From positions 154,675,269 through 154,739,268 of the forward strand of contig CAXKWD010000007.1 of NCBI GenBank assembly GCA_964059195.1: DNA of 64,000 nucleotides, given 5' to 3'. The notes beneath the pieces were generated by a model. The model did no database searches. It had not been told where the DNA came from and saw only the letters and a program-made list of their open reading frames with translations. A program made the position numbers and the translations under genes. Below, piece by piece: positions 43,740 to 54,559 of the stretch. This DNA is from Ectobius pallidus (Eukaryota; Arthropoda; Insecta; Blattodea; Ectobiidae). Positions within the stretch are counted from its first letter, which is position 1. Every line of letters starts with the position of its first letter.

Positions 43740-44179
43740 ATTAGCTAGAGCAACGACTGGCTAAAACATACAGTACTAAAACCAAACAAAAATCGCATGG
43801 AAAATTCAAATTATATCGATAAATTACGAAAATTTTCGAATGTTTCGGAGTAAATTCGGTCATTCTTTTCATGTCAAAAATGACTACTTGTAACAATATC
43901 TTCTATTAATTTGAATTTTAATAGTAAATAGTGAAGAGTAAAAGAAAAAAATGAAATAAATAAGAAAGTTGTTTCTTTCAAAATTGAACCCTTATCGTCA
44001 GCCTGAACATTCTGGTCGCCAATGGCGAAGGGAAATTTTAAGCCTTGATTATTATTATTATTATTATTGTTATTATTATTATTAGTAGTAGTAGTAGTAG
44101 TAGTAGTTAAACCTTGCTTATTTTTCGCATTTTTCCACTTTTGGCAGGTCCCCAGAAAAGCAGAACATTTAGCTAAATA
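43740..44179. other. AT-rich stretch with (TTA)n(GTA)n microsatellite
   Basis: The compound array at 44048-44108 gives the Thr/Asn homopolymer open frame on the minus strand, which is not a gene. No other feature is supported. Confidence 0.55.
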
Positions 44180-44521
44180 TTTAATTAAATAATAATAATA
44201 ATAATTTATTTCCAAAAGAGCCTTGGCTGTGAAAAACGTCATATACATTAAATGGTGATACAGAAATCACTTAAAAACTAAAAGAAACTAATAAATTACA
44301 AACTACACAGTATTAAAAATATGTTCAATTAATGAATATGGGCAGATTTCAATTAATAATTTTTTAACCTCCTTTTGGAAATTTCTCAATCGTCCAATAT
44401 TCTTTATAAATTGAGGTAAGCTATTGTATATTTTCACTCCAACGATCATTGGCGATTTACTGTATACTGTTAAATATATTCTTTTACAATCGCATACACA
44501 TAATAGCCGCGTACAAAATCC
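44180..44521 (-). pseudogene. LINE-5-type reverse transcriptase C-terminus
   Basis: The minus-strand frame runs LLCVCDCKRIYLTVYSKS, PMIVGVKIYNSLPQFIKN, then LRNFQKEVKKLLIEICPYSL to TAG at 44303-44305. GVKIYNSLP followed by F-x-x-x-VKK-x-L is the standard C-terminal signature of CR1/Jockey-like LINEs. A 3' untranslated region and an (ATT)n tail (about 44190-44204) follow. Only about 70 codons remain; the frame is open, so the copy is not very old. Confidence 0.75.
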
Positions 44522-45898
44522 TTAAAAAGACATGCAAATACAGCTATGTATTGAAGAAAGTTTAGAAAACTCTTTATAGTCTGTATTATATCTAACAATC
44601 TCTCAATCTAAGTGAAAATTCAATCTGGTTTTTTCCCCTACAAGCGAGTAATGAAAACCTAACCAGAGAAGGCAATTCATCTAAACTTCATTAAATTAAG
44701 GTCGTCAGATTGCATCAGGTAGAACGGCTTCATTGTCCTTTCTCGTGTAATGTAAAAGTTTTCTTCTTAGCGACTGAATGGCAAAGTTTTAATTCGTCTG
44801 CTTTGTAAGGAAACAAAAGTGAAGTAAAGAACAGGATACGAGTGGGTGTGTCGCGGGTTGGAATCCATTACGCAAGGAAACAGTGCAATATAACTCTGTT
44901 CATGATTTATTAGAAAGGAGAGTATCTTCGTAGTACAATAGATTCATGAACACTAACCAAATGAGACATTACGAAAATGAAATTAAAATGAATAAACTAT
45001 TGGGAGCATCATTTCTGTATATTAAATTTATTTTTCATACTCTTTCCTTTATTTTTAAAACATCTCCTTCATATAATATTTTTATATTATATTTTTATAT
45101 TATTTTATATTATCTCCCGGTTCCTTCGTTTTGCAGTAGCGCGTGAAGCTACGTATTAAATAAATAGAACGTGCCACAAACTTAATTCTAGATACTACAT
45201 TTTTAAAAGTTCTTCACGGGCTAACAGCCGAGTCGAGATTTAAAAAAAAAACTCCGAGCTTTCGGACTCTATCTCTGAGTCCATCTTCTGGGAATCTGGT
45301 AGAGAGAGAAGGCGGAAGGGCATATATATATATATAGGCCGGAGCAGTTGGTGAGTTCCAGCCAATGGCAGCTTCAGAAAAGATTTGTTCAAAAATCGCC
45401 TAGTCAAAGAAGAAGGCCTTAGCCCTTGAAGAACCGTTACATAGTAGCCTATTCGCCGAGAAAAGTTCAAACCATTTTTACATTTTTGAAGTTAGCTCAA
45501 ATCTGCAAATCTCATTTTATCTTTATTTTGGTACATATTTTGTTACTAACAAGATTTAGTGACAGAATTGATCTATGCTCGGAAGCAATGGAAAAAGTAG
45601 TGACCAAAAAATATATAAATAGTGCAACAATCTCAACTTTTACAAAAAGACGGTTAGTACTATCTTCCGCCGACCCCTTTTATGTTCAGCATAGCATAGA
45701 CTAGACTAGTGCTTCTCAAGTGAATAAATTAATTGGCAGTTAGTTAAAGATGCCAATTTATGAGTCCCGGATGATAGTCAGGGTGTGCCTGGGCTCATTT
45801 TGTTTTTATTGGCAAAATATGGAGTTACCCAGGGTTCCTGAGCCCTAGATCTGAACGAATTACAAGTTTTACATTTTACAACTAATGTGTACGTATGT
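44522..45898. other. Mostly unassigned; Penelope-type 3' remnant at about 45190-45420
   Basis: Between 45190 and 45420 the minus strand shows 'ggctggaactcaccaactgc', a TATATATATATA run and a hammerhead-like motif, the same order as the Penelope element 3' region near 31100-31200. The remaining sequence has no recognised gene. Confidence 0.45.
45258..45292 (-). ncRNA. Hammerhead-like motif, mutated core
   Basis: On the minus strand CAGAAGA (core CUGANGA with one change), stem GGACTC/GAGTCC with a 7-nt loop, then GAAA. The altered core would be expected to stop cleavage. The nearby TATATA run supports a Penelope origin. Confidence 0.35.
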
Positions 45899-46120
45899 TC
45901 GCCGTGGGTGAGTCGGTAGTATGCCTGCTTTCCACTCCGAAGGGTCCGGGTTCGATTCCCGGTTAGGTGTAAGTGTTAGGTAGAAGACTGGTGCATCCCG
46001 GAAACAAATTCGCCAATTTCACCTTAAGGGATCTCCAGGGGTCGTTCGTGGACCTGGTAGGTCTACTACAAAATTCTGCTATCCATTTTACAGTTAATCC
46101 TTTGGCGTTGTCCTCATGCT
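45899..46120 (+). mobile_element. SINE-4 (tRNA-derived)
   Basis: The head has box A-like GTGGGTGAGTCGGTAG and a perfect box B GGTTCGATTCC with T-stem CCGGG/CCCGG, then a body with 'aggtagaagactggtgcatc' and 'tctccaggggtcgttcgtgg'. No target duplication was identified. The acceptor stem does not pair, so it is not a working tRNA. Confidence 0.6.
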
Positions 46121-46385
46121 AGGCGCTGTTTCTTTCGTTGCGTCATACCTATGATACATGTTCACATACAAGGTGACTGAGGAACGGCATTAGAAATTTA
46201 TTTAACATATACTATACAAGAAAAAGACAGATATATGGTTGATAAGAAGCACATCGATATTGTAACACTGAGATGTCTGATGTTTCTGCTTATCTTATTA
46301 CATGTTAGAAAGAGTGTGATAAATAGTATTATACATACATACACGTATACATACAAGAGAAGAGAGTGTACAAACGTAATGTAAT

Positions 46386-46690
46386 GGGGTGCGCCTTGGC
46401 TTAGTAGTTGAGGCACGGCGCTACAAACCTGAAGGTCGCGGGTTCGATTCCCGATGAGGTCGGTGAGATTTTACCATTGGCCTAACTCTTCTTGTGGCAC
46501 TATGGCCCTGGGGGTCGACTCAGCCTCTAACAGAAATGAGTACCAGGAGTATTCCTGGGGGGTAAAAGGCGGCCGGTGCGTATGGCTGACAACCTCACCA
46601 CTTTCCTGTGCCGATGTCTCAATCTGGGAGCCTCAAACTCCCGGAACCCTCTGGGCCTCCATGGCCTGTAATAGGGATCACTTTACTTTT
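46386..46690 (+). mobile_element. SINE-1 copy 4, unusually long flanking duplication
   Basis: Box A is changed to TTGGCTTAGTAG, box B GGTTCGATTCC is intact, and the body and ACTTT tail are complete. A related 33-44 bp sequence containing ACAAGAGAAGAGAG and ACGT-AT-GTAAT flanks it (46353-46385 and 46699-46742), longer than the 10-14 bp seen for the other copies. Confidence 0.85.
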
Positions 46691-46745
46691 ACATATAAAC
46701 AAGAGAAGAGAAGAGAGTATACACACGTTATTGTGATGTAATAAT

Positions 46746-47510
46746 TAGGGACCGGATTCTTAGGTTTTTACCTATTTTTTTTCCTTACTTCCGAAACAAA
46801 AAGCGATCATACACTTTTTCGAATCATGTCCATAGGATTCACCCACATAAATTCTGTGGCACCTAAAAATACCTAAATGGGGTATAAAAACCTAAATGTA
46901 CCTAAACGGGATATAAAACCTAAAATATCTAATTTAGGCTACTTTTTTGTCTTTTTTTGTTTGTCAGTTGAGAAATCGATATTTTGCGGAGAGACAATTA
47001 ATACCACCAACGTTTCGTTCAACCCAATGTCGTCTAGGATGACAGTATCAACAGAGGAAGTGTAAGAGTACCGGCGTATTCCTTTTAAAATATTCGTACG
47101 AACAACCATTGTTGACGTCATGTGAGGTCGAAAGGACATTTTCTGCCTTCAAATGTATTCTAAGAGATAACAGGAAGAACTTCACAGTTCAGAATATTGA
47201 AAGATATTTAGTGATATACTGTAACCAGGAAATGTGAGACAATCTTATTTTCACTGCTTCTTTTGATTGTTTATGCTTTCTTTCTTCAATTGTATAATAT
47301 TGTCCTAAAGCAAGTTTACACAAATTTAAGTCAATTTTGTTAAGTTAAACTTTACAAGTATTATGTATTCAATCCTATGTAGCACATTCAAATTCATTAA
47401 CCAATTATTCTACCCGAAATCGATATTTTGGGCAAAAACCTAAAAAAAACTATTTCACCTAATGGAAAACCTAAAACAGTGTTTTTAAAAACCTAAAAAT
47501 CCGGTCCCTA
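46746..47510 (+). mobile_element. hAT element family B with C-terminal coding remnant
   Basis: Ends TAGGGACCGGATTCTTAGG and CCTAAAAATCCGGTCCCTA with an exact 8-bp duplication GTAATAAT (46738-46745, 47511-47518). 'acctaaa' units repeat near both ends. It holds the final part of a hAT transposase (47043-47237). It lies immediately beyond the SINE-1 flanking repeat. Confidence 0.9.
47043..47237 (+). pseudogene. hAT transposase C-terminal dimerisation domain fragment
   Basis: The frame reads STGVFLLKYSYEQPLLTSCE, VERTFSAFKCILRDNRKN, FTVQNIERYLVIYCNQEM then TGA at 47235-47237. The pattern P-x-T-S-x-E-V-E-R-T-F-S, a spacer with R-x-N-R, then (L/F)T-x-x-N-(I/L)-E is the hallmark of the hAT dimerisation domain, so this is the end of a transposase. 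It follows an in-frame stop at 47040-47042 and lacks the RNase-H-like catalytic core. The intact sequence of the final 60 codons suggests the parent element was active not long ago. Confidence 0.82.
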
Positions 47511-47757
47511 GTAATAATAAATTGAGTGAATTTTAGGAAACTCTATAGATATTATAGAGATTTCAATTCCCAGTTTTGCCGTCCAACAGCTCCTTATGCG
47601 CATACATTTACAGTATCATACTTAGCTAATTGTAATAATATTAATTACCCTTGTTAGCACTATTCTCATATATAGAGGTGTGCCCGGACACACCCCTTTA
47701 GCGACACCTATGATTTCGCTCTCTCTTTTCCTTTTATTCTTGTTCATTACTAAAAAC

Positions 47758-48195
47758 CAAAGGCGTACCGAGGGGGGGTTTTGGGGGTTTGAACCCAACC
47801 CCCCCCCATTGATTAAAAAAAGGAAAATTGTATAATTTTTTTAAGTCTGCCCATAAATTACTGAATACAAGTATAAAGCGTGGGAAGCTTAAAACTCGTA
47901 ATTTTGCGTCTTAATTTTTAAAATTATCCGGGGGTGGACCCCCGGAAGCTTAAAACTCGTTATTTTGCGTCTTAATTTTTAAAATTTTCCGAGGGAGGAA
48001 CCCCGGAAGCTTAATTTTTTAAATTTTCCGGGGAGGACCCCCGGAAGCTTAAAACTTGTTATTTTGCGTCTTAATTTTTAAAATTATCTGGGGGAGGATC
48101 CCCGGACCCCCTCTCCCTGGGGGTATTCCATACCCCTCAGACCCCGCGGATGTTATAACCCCCCCCCCCATATGGTCGGCCTGGTTACGCCTATG
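47758..48195. mobile_element. hAT-like family E, copy 2, with internal tandem repeat
   Basis: Ends CAAAGGCGTACCGAGG and CTGGTTACGCCTATG with an exact 8-bp duplication CTAAAAAC (47750-47757, 48196-48203). Compared with the 266-bp copy at 26669-26934 it is expanded by about three extra copies of a 50-60 bp unit ('ggaagcttaaaactcgttat', 'tttttaaaatt') between 47880 and 48100. Confidence 0.85.
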
Positions 48196-48203
48196 CTAAA
48201 AAC

Positions 48204-48886
48204 CGCCGAACTGTCAACCTTATATTAAGAGTAATAGTAGTACTTAAGTGTAAAAGTAAGCTTATTGTGTTGTTGGGTCAGCAAGACTGATTGACCTTGA
48301 CTGTATGATTCATATACACCCAGATGTTATCAGCACTGTGTTTTGCACGAAATATCGCACTTAGAACATTGCCATTCCTATACGCTCTTACTCAAGGCTG
48401 CCAAGTTGAACAACGGGGGAAAAAATTACCTAAGTATACTTGAATATAATTCGTGAAATTGCTAAAATCCCCAAACACATATTTAGAAAATAGTTTTTAG
48501 GAGGGGCCTAACTGATTAACAATAATTACTTACATCTTCCCTTCCTGAGAGACACAAACTAATTTGTAATTGCTTTAAAAATATATTTTTTGGGGTTCCG
48601 GACTCCGACCCCCCTTTCAATATTGCCCTTGATAATTTCGTAAAATTAGTTCGGCTGTTTTCATAGTTTCTGTAGTGGGAAGCTGCCTGCTAAGCGGGGG
48701 GGGGGGGGACCGGTTCGAATCCCGATCAGGGTGATTTTTCCTTCTTTTGATAAAATGAAAATATGTTAATTTTTTGTTTTGTTTTATGTTTATTTATATC
48801 GCTGAGAACTTCCATAATCCAGTTTTGTATATAGTCCAATTATTCTTTGTTTACTCAGGCAGCTTCCTTTTGTTAGGAGGAAAAGT
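48204..48886. other. No gene; SINE-like trace
   Basis: A box B-like word GGTTCGAATCCCGATC near 48713 follows a G-run and a worn tRNA-like head (48690-48712), probably a decayed SINE. Nothing else is recognised. Confidence 0.45.
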
Positions 48887-49185
48887 TTGCCGAAAGCTCA
48901 GCCCATTCTCTTTTATGTTCCTAAATAATAACGGGACAATATGAATCAAGGGCTTTGAATTTTTTTTTTGTAATCAATACTTTTACAATGATGTTTCTAA
49001 TTAACAATTTTTTAAAAATAAACTTTCAATCGGTTTTCTTTAAATTATTCTACAACCTCTACAGCTGAATCAGTGTATTCAGTTTGAAGAAAACAACAAA
49101 ATAAGCATACAGATAAAATTTCATGTAAATATCTTGAAAACCGGAGAAATGTTTGCCGACAGCTCAACCCATTCTCTTTTATGTT

Positions 49186-49958
49186 CAGTCGGTCAAATAA
49201 AAAACGTCGGGCGGTATTTGATTAAGTATCACGAACGAGCATATGCGCATGTACAGGAAGACTTAAGGTTAGGTTCACACTCGCCTCTTGTCTATCTATG
49301 TATTTTCTTGATTATTTAGTCAGTTTTGTTCCAAAACAAACATGTATAGAAGGCTGTGGCTATATGCCTCAAATCCGCCATATTCTTGGTTGCAAATTTT
49401 TATAATATTAATAATTAATAGATTCGCGAGGAATATGATTATTCAAGGAGCATTTTTTAAAGATTTTATTTTATAATACCGGTACTTCTAGTGCAAAATC
49501 AATAACTTACGCTCAACTTCTGCAACCAATCTTAGCATCGAAATACGCGTCCGGCCAGATCAACGTTTGCTATGAAAACTTCCGGTCGCATTATAGTAAA
49601 GTTCCCACCTCTGAGCGGCTCTTTCATAAATATGGAACCTTCTCGCTGCTTCAGAGACCGAAAAATGCAGGTCAATTACAGCCCTAACTACACTTTCTCT
49701 CACGTTAGCTTTTGTATGTGGCGATGACACAAAGCAAAATGAATTATGACAATGCATTAAGTTGAATATCGTGTATTGCGCTTTCCGCGTTGTTCATTTT
49801 TTCCCTCCTTGTTCATATTTTCCCTCCTGCCGCATGGCCTCATATGTTCCGAAAATGACCTGTATTTTGTGTTTTTTATAGGAAACTTGTGAACTAATGC
49901 GTCAAAACTTTAATTTTAACAGCATACGAGTCCCGACGTTTTTTTATTTGACCGACTG
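49186..49958 (-). mobile_element. Tc1-like internally deleted element, copy 2
   Basis: Inverted ends match copy 1 (CAGTCGGTCAAATAAAA). Coding orientation is minus. The flanks are TT on both sides (49184-49185 and 49959-49960); the empty site in the neighbouring tandem unit reads TTTTATGTTCCTAAAT, confirming that the duplication is TT and not TA. Confidence 0.87.
49560..49757 (-). pseudogene. Tc1-like transposase N-terminal HTH remnant, copy 2
   Basis: The frame contains KANVRESVVRAVIDLHFSVS, EAARRFHIYERAAQRWELYY and ends NATGSFHSKR. The helix-turn-helix residues are preserved better than in copy 1, including RAAQRW. The linker and the catalytic domain are missing. It is non-functional on its own, but it could still bind the element ends if expressed; nothing in the sequence shows that it is. 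Confidence 0.7.
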
Positions 49959-50374
49959 TTCCTAAATAATAAAGGAACAATGTAAATCAAGGGGTATGAA
50001 TTTTTTTATTGTAAGCAATACTTTTACAATGATATTTCTGATTAACAATGTTAAAAAATAAACTTTCAATCAATTTCTTAAAATAATTCTACGATTTCTA
50101 CAGCTAAATCAATGTATTCAGTTTGTAGAACACAACGAAATAAACATACAGACAAAATTTCATGTAAATATCTTAAAAACTTTAGAAACTGTCAGAGAAA
50201 TGATTTCTGAAAGCATAAATTACAGGAAATGAGTTGACAAACTTACAGTTGTATTACTGTGGTAGTCGACAACATGTTATTACGAGAACAAAGCAGAGTC
50301 AGAGGAAGTAGATATATTACTACCTGTTACTAAGGAGATATGAAAATTGAAACTGTAAATATTAAAGTTATCGC

Positions 50375-50575
50375 AATAATTATAGACAGTATTTGCCTCC
50401 TTATACCCTCTCATAAAAAATAAACACACAACACATTAATTTTAATTTTAATTTTAATCTGTACATATATTTTAATGGTCTTTTAATGCTTTACACATAA
50501 ATATCAGTGTCACAGTGTGTTGTATGTTTATTTTTTATCAGAGGATATAAAGAGGCAAATACTGTCTATAATAAT
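50375..50575. mobile_element. Small inverted-repeat element of about 200 bp
   Basis: Arms of about 57 bp, ATTATAGACAGTATTTGCCT continuing to AAAAAATAAACACACAACAC on the left and its near-perfect complement on the right, enclose about 85 bp of AT-rich DNA. A TA or AAT target is possible but not proven. There is no coding sequence. Confidence 0.72.
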
Positions 50576-51499
50576 CCTCCCTCTGCGGCAAACATGAAAT
50601 TGATCAATTTTATCGCAATAAGTGTTAGCGGAATTAAAGAGGAATGTTTAATTAACAAATATAAAAAATAGAAAAAAATAGACATTTTTACCAATATAGC
50701 TGGATGTAACCCCAAACCGGTTCTTCATATTCCATTTTCTACAACAAATTTATTTTCGCAGAACATCAGTTAATACCTATGAGAAAATCGTGTTGTGACT
50801 CAGTGAGGCTGTGATGATGAGCTATTGCCTGCCATACACATTTTTAATAAAAGGATCCATAATGTACCGTCACCTGTGTGCATATCTGTAAAATATCATA
50901 TAGTGAAAGCTTCTCCTCTTGGCATTCAACACGACGGAGGATGGTGTCATACTATATATAGCGTATTAAAGTGGATTAAAGCAATTTAGTGTAACGGCCC
51001 ATGTCGTAAGAAGAGGCCGGCCATTAAAGAAATGACCCAACTTTTCTCATAACGCAGTTCGGGGAAAGTGCTGTCACCGGCACTTTGTTTTGCATAAGTC
51101 AACAAATCACTTTGCCAGTCTCCCTCCATTCAGCGGCAAAAACTCCTACTGTTGTAATTTTGAATTTCCTATTTTAAATTTATTTTGTAAAAATTGTTTA
51201 ACTGTTTAGTTTATGTATTAATTTGGGTATATATTTGTAAATTTCTCTTCTTCTCTCCTTCTTATTAATAGATTTGATAGTAGTTGCAGCCCCTAAACAC
51301 GAGCTTTGGTTCATCTGGAGGTCTTTCAAGTAAAGTATCCTACATATGTGAGTGTTTGATAGTAAAATAATAAAAATGTATATCGAGAACTCGACTATGT
51401 CAGAGCAAAAGTTATCAATTAATTATACGCAGGACTTCAAAGATCTGATAGCCTAATAAAACACCCTGACTAAATTTCAGCCCTGGAGAATCAAACGAA
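50576..51499. other. No gene; possible LINE tail
   Basis: Near 51287-51320 the words CCCCTAAACACGAGC and GGTTCATCTGGAG echo the LINE-1-type hairpin, preceded by an AT-rich 3' stretch. The segment 50860-51120 is not repeated in the window and has no open frame of note. Confidence 0.4.
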
Positions 51500-52130
51500 A
51501 ACCGCAAATCATCTTTTCTAACTATTTTACTGCAGGAAGAATGTTTGCTTGTACATTATTTTTCTACTTAGTCCCCTCCAAGTTTTACGCACTTAAGCCA
51601 TCGGATAGGAAGTGCTTCGATACCGCGTGAGAAAACTATTTTGGTTGACGCTATAGCCACTCGTGCACCGCCGATTGGACGTCTTCATCAGATATCAACT
51701 TCTGCCTTCCAAGGTGCTCCTTGAATGGGCCAAAGATATGGAAATCGATAGTGCCAAAGCGAAGGAGATTGCTGAGTGCAGGTGTTTTGCTTCAACATGA
51801 TAACGCCCGTCCTCATGCTCCTCGTCGAACAATGAAAACCGTTGACGACATCCGCCATAATCGCCAGATTTTGGGACCATCAGATTCCCACATCTTTGGT
51901 CCATTAAAGGAGCACCTTGGGGGGCAGAAGTTCAAGTCTGACGAAGACGTCCAATCGGCGGTGCACGAGTGGCTACAGCGTCAACAAAAATAATTTTTCT
52001 CACGCGGTATCAAAGCACTTCCTATCCGATGGCTTAAGTGCGTTGAACTAGGAGGGGACAAAGAAAATAAATCATGTACAAGCAATCACTCTTCCTGCAG
52101 TAAAATAGTGGGGAAAAATTAATTGCGGTT
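51500..52130. mobile_element. Mariner fold-back made of two inverted 3' ends
   Basis: Arms of about 270 bp (51500-51770 and 51860-52130) are inverted copies of the same mariner 3' end, including coding sequence (GGTGCTCC, TGACGAAGACGTCCAATCGG) and the terminal block CTATTTTACTGCAGG. TA dinucleotides lie at 51523-51524 and 52106-52107. The roughly 90-bp centre keeps the HDNARPH codons. Confidence 0.8.
51771..51993 (+). pseudogene. Mariner transposase C-terminal fragment
   Basis: The frame reads LLQHDNARPHAPRRTMKTVD, then PSDSHIFGPLKEHLGGQKFK, then EDVQSAVHEWLQRQQK and TAA at 51991-51993. HDNARPH carries the second catalytic aspartate of the DD34D triad and PSDSHIFGPL the third (usually SDYHLF). 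Only 27 residues separate the two aspartates instead of 34, because the conserved YSPDLAP-type stretch is deleted. The first aspartate and the DNA-binding half are absent. The open frame upstream of 51771 is only the inverted arm read through. Confidence 0.82.
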
Positions 52131-52557
52131 TTCATTTGATTTCCCTCGTAATTCACCTACTCTCAACTTAAAGGTATTAAATGTTTGTAGGGGTTCTCTG
52201 AAACCCTTGTCTTTTTTTAACCACACGGAATGGTAGGACTGGCTAGTAGTACATTATTCTTATGGTGACTTTATTATGGCCCAGAGAATGAGAAATTGCT
52301 CTACATAAAGAAGAGCCTTGAATTACACATGTGGCTATGGATTGTAGTGAGGGGCCTTGCCTTCACGTGTTCTGCGGTTTGAGAAGACACGCTGGTTAGC
52401 TGAAGGAACATCTGGAACTATTCTTTTGTTCAAGTTTTTGGTTCCTAATCACTGTAACAGGTGCACTGAGTGTGTGTATGTCATTTCAACCATAACTCAG
52501 TTGTTAAGAGTTATTCCATACTTTGACGAGTGTGGATTCAGATGAGTGGGCAACATG
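52131..52557. other. No gene recognised
   Basis: Mixed-composition sequence. The open frame at 52357-52545 has no recognised domain, and no repeat ends were found. Confidence 0.4.
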
Positions 52558-52983
52558 CAGGGTGTCCAGCCAGCAGCCTTGAAAATCGGGAATTATGCTT
52601 GAATTTTCCGTGTCGGGAAAAATCCTTGAATTATGCTTGAATTTTGTGAACCGTCGGGAAAAAACTTTTAATTATATAGTTTTTACGAAAATTCTACCAT
52701 TTTCAGAAATATTAGTCATTAATATTTTTTTAAATTGATAGTTTTACGAAAATTTTACCATTTTCAGAAATATTAGTCATTAATATTTTTTTAAGTTGAT
52801 AGTTTTTACGAAAATTTTACCATTTTCAGAAATATTAGTCATTAATATTCAGTCATTGTGTCCTATGTTCATAATTTTTTTTATATTAGTAAATAAAGCT
52901 ATTGTTTTAAATTTTGGAAATTCAAGCCTTGAAATCCTTGAATTATGCTTGAATTTCTTCGGCTTGCCTCACTGGACACCCTG
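52558..52983. mobile_element. Miniature element with CAGGGTGTCC ends and a 62-bp triplicate
   Basis: Ends CAGGGTGTCCAGCC and CTCACTGGACACCCTG, with 'ccttgaattatgcttgaatt' inverted near both. Three consecutive 62-bp units ('ttacgaaaattytaccattt', 'cagaaatattagtcatt') fill 52677-52853. The target duplication is unclear. Confidence 0.72.
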
Positions 52984-54559
52984 TATTTATATTCTTGTTA
53001 TTACATTCTTATTTCCTTTTACTTTAGGCCATCACACCATAATTCAGAAGCTGATTGTGTTCTTAATACTTTTATGAATAAATCAATATATATTAATTGA
53101 AGATACCTTCACTCTTCATATTCCAACATAGAGTAAATGGCTGCATTGCAGTAGTTAATTCAGTTGTATAATCTTCAATCAAAGTCGCTTTATTTGCGAG
53201 GAGAAATTTAAAACCCGAGCTTGTGAATGGCATGATCAAAGAGGCTTCAAATATGAAAATATTTCAATGTTCTGTCCTTGTGAATTTACATTAAAAACTG
53301 CACCTGGGGCGATAAAATAAAGTGATATAATAAAACGATGGAATTATGACGATAGAAACTTTTGGTTGGTTGAAAATTCACATATTCTCATACTGGATTA
53401 GTCACTGAATCATAAGCTAAAATGTCTTTAAAACAATAAGGAAATAATTGGTAGAGGAAGCGGAGGTAGGCCTAATTATATTAACTTTCTAAATTTAGTT
53501 TTAAATCGTTTATTGTTTATTTCAGTGACTTGAGAGTGACTGTTATAAATAAATAAATGTTTGTAAAATTTCAAAATGTATCTTTTGTGCGCATTTCATG
53601 TACGTTTCAAGGCATTGAAAGTACCATGATCTTTAAAAATTTTCTTCTAGTTTCATTAAAATTGCATTTATTTAAAATTCAACCATAATTTTTTTTATTT
53701 AACTTGATAGAGGTAAGACCATCACTGTCTAAGTACTGATATTGGTATTTAATTATTTACTTAGTCCATCTCTTGCTTCTTTGAGAACTTCAGGAAGAAG
53801 TAAGGCCTTCCGGCTACGCTTAGGGATGAAATAATCACAACTGTTTTGAAGAAATCATGACAAATATTACGAGTGTTTAATCATGTAATTTGACTGTATA
53901 TACGTGTATATGATTCTATTTATATTTTATGTTTATGATTTAAGAAGTTTATGTAAGTACCAGTGGGAGGCAGTTTTGAAATAAATAAATAAATAAATAA
54001 ATAAATATGGTTTGGGAATATTACATGAAATTGCATGCAAAAAATATGGTTAAAAATAAATAAAACAAGATAAATTATTTACAATTAAAATGAGAGAAAA
54101 TGTAGAAGCTTACAGACTATTGCTAAAAGTAGAGCTATCTGATTCTTGGCCTGCAACCCTTTAATTTTAAACTGCTTAGAAACCATTTTAGGGGACATTA
54201 ATGTTTAGCTAGCCATTATTTATATTCATGAGCATTTATCACGTATAGAAGAAAGATGTCAAGTTTGTTTGTGGTGGGTGTAATAACCACCCAACAGCCG
54301 TGTGAAAGGTTTTTCAATTTCCATGATCCAGGCAACGCCCCCGTACATCTTGTGATGGGAAACTGAACAAAACCTTACCTGACTGGGATTACAAGGCGTG
54401 GCAGTATTATATACATACAGCCCTTTGTAGTCCTGTAGGCTATCAACCCATCTTCTCTTCTTATAATATACAACCTGTCATGTTCTAAAGAACAAGACGA
54501 AGGCCCGCAAATAACCTCAACCCTTAATCTAAGCGATTAAAAATTTGACGGTTACCTAT
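52984..54559. other. AT-rich stretch with an (AAAT)n tail
   Basis: An (AAAT)n array (53980-54006) follows 'gcagttttgaaat', possibly the A-rich tail of an old LINE. The part 53240-53460 resembles 9560-9610 and 10980-11100. No gene is recognised. Confidence 0.45.

Larger units (their letters stand above)
48887..50183. repeat. Tandem duplication of a 261-bp unit, second copy split by a Tc1-like element
   Basis: Unit 1 (48887-49147) and unit 2 (49148-49185 plus 49961-50183) share 'cattctcttttatgttcc', 'aatacttttacaatgat' and 'aaatttcatgtaaatatctt' in order. Unit 1 preserves the empty site for the insertion in unit 2. A partial third unit may follow 50183. Confidence 0.82.

Noticed and set aside
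43874..44248. Thr/Asn-rich protein
   Set aside because: Translation of the (TTA)n(GTA)n microsatellite and flanks.
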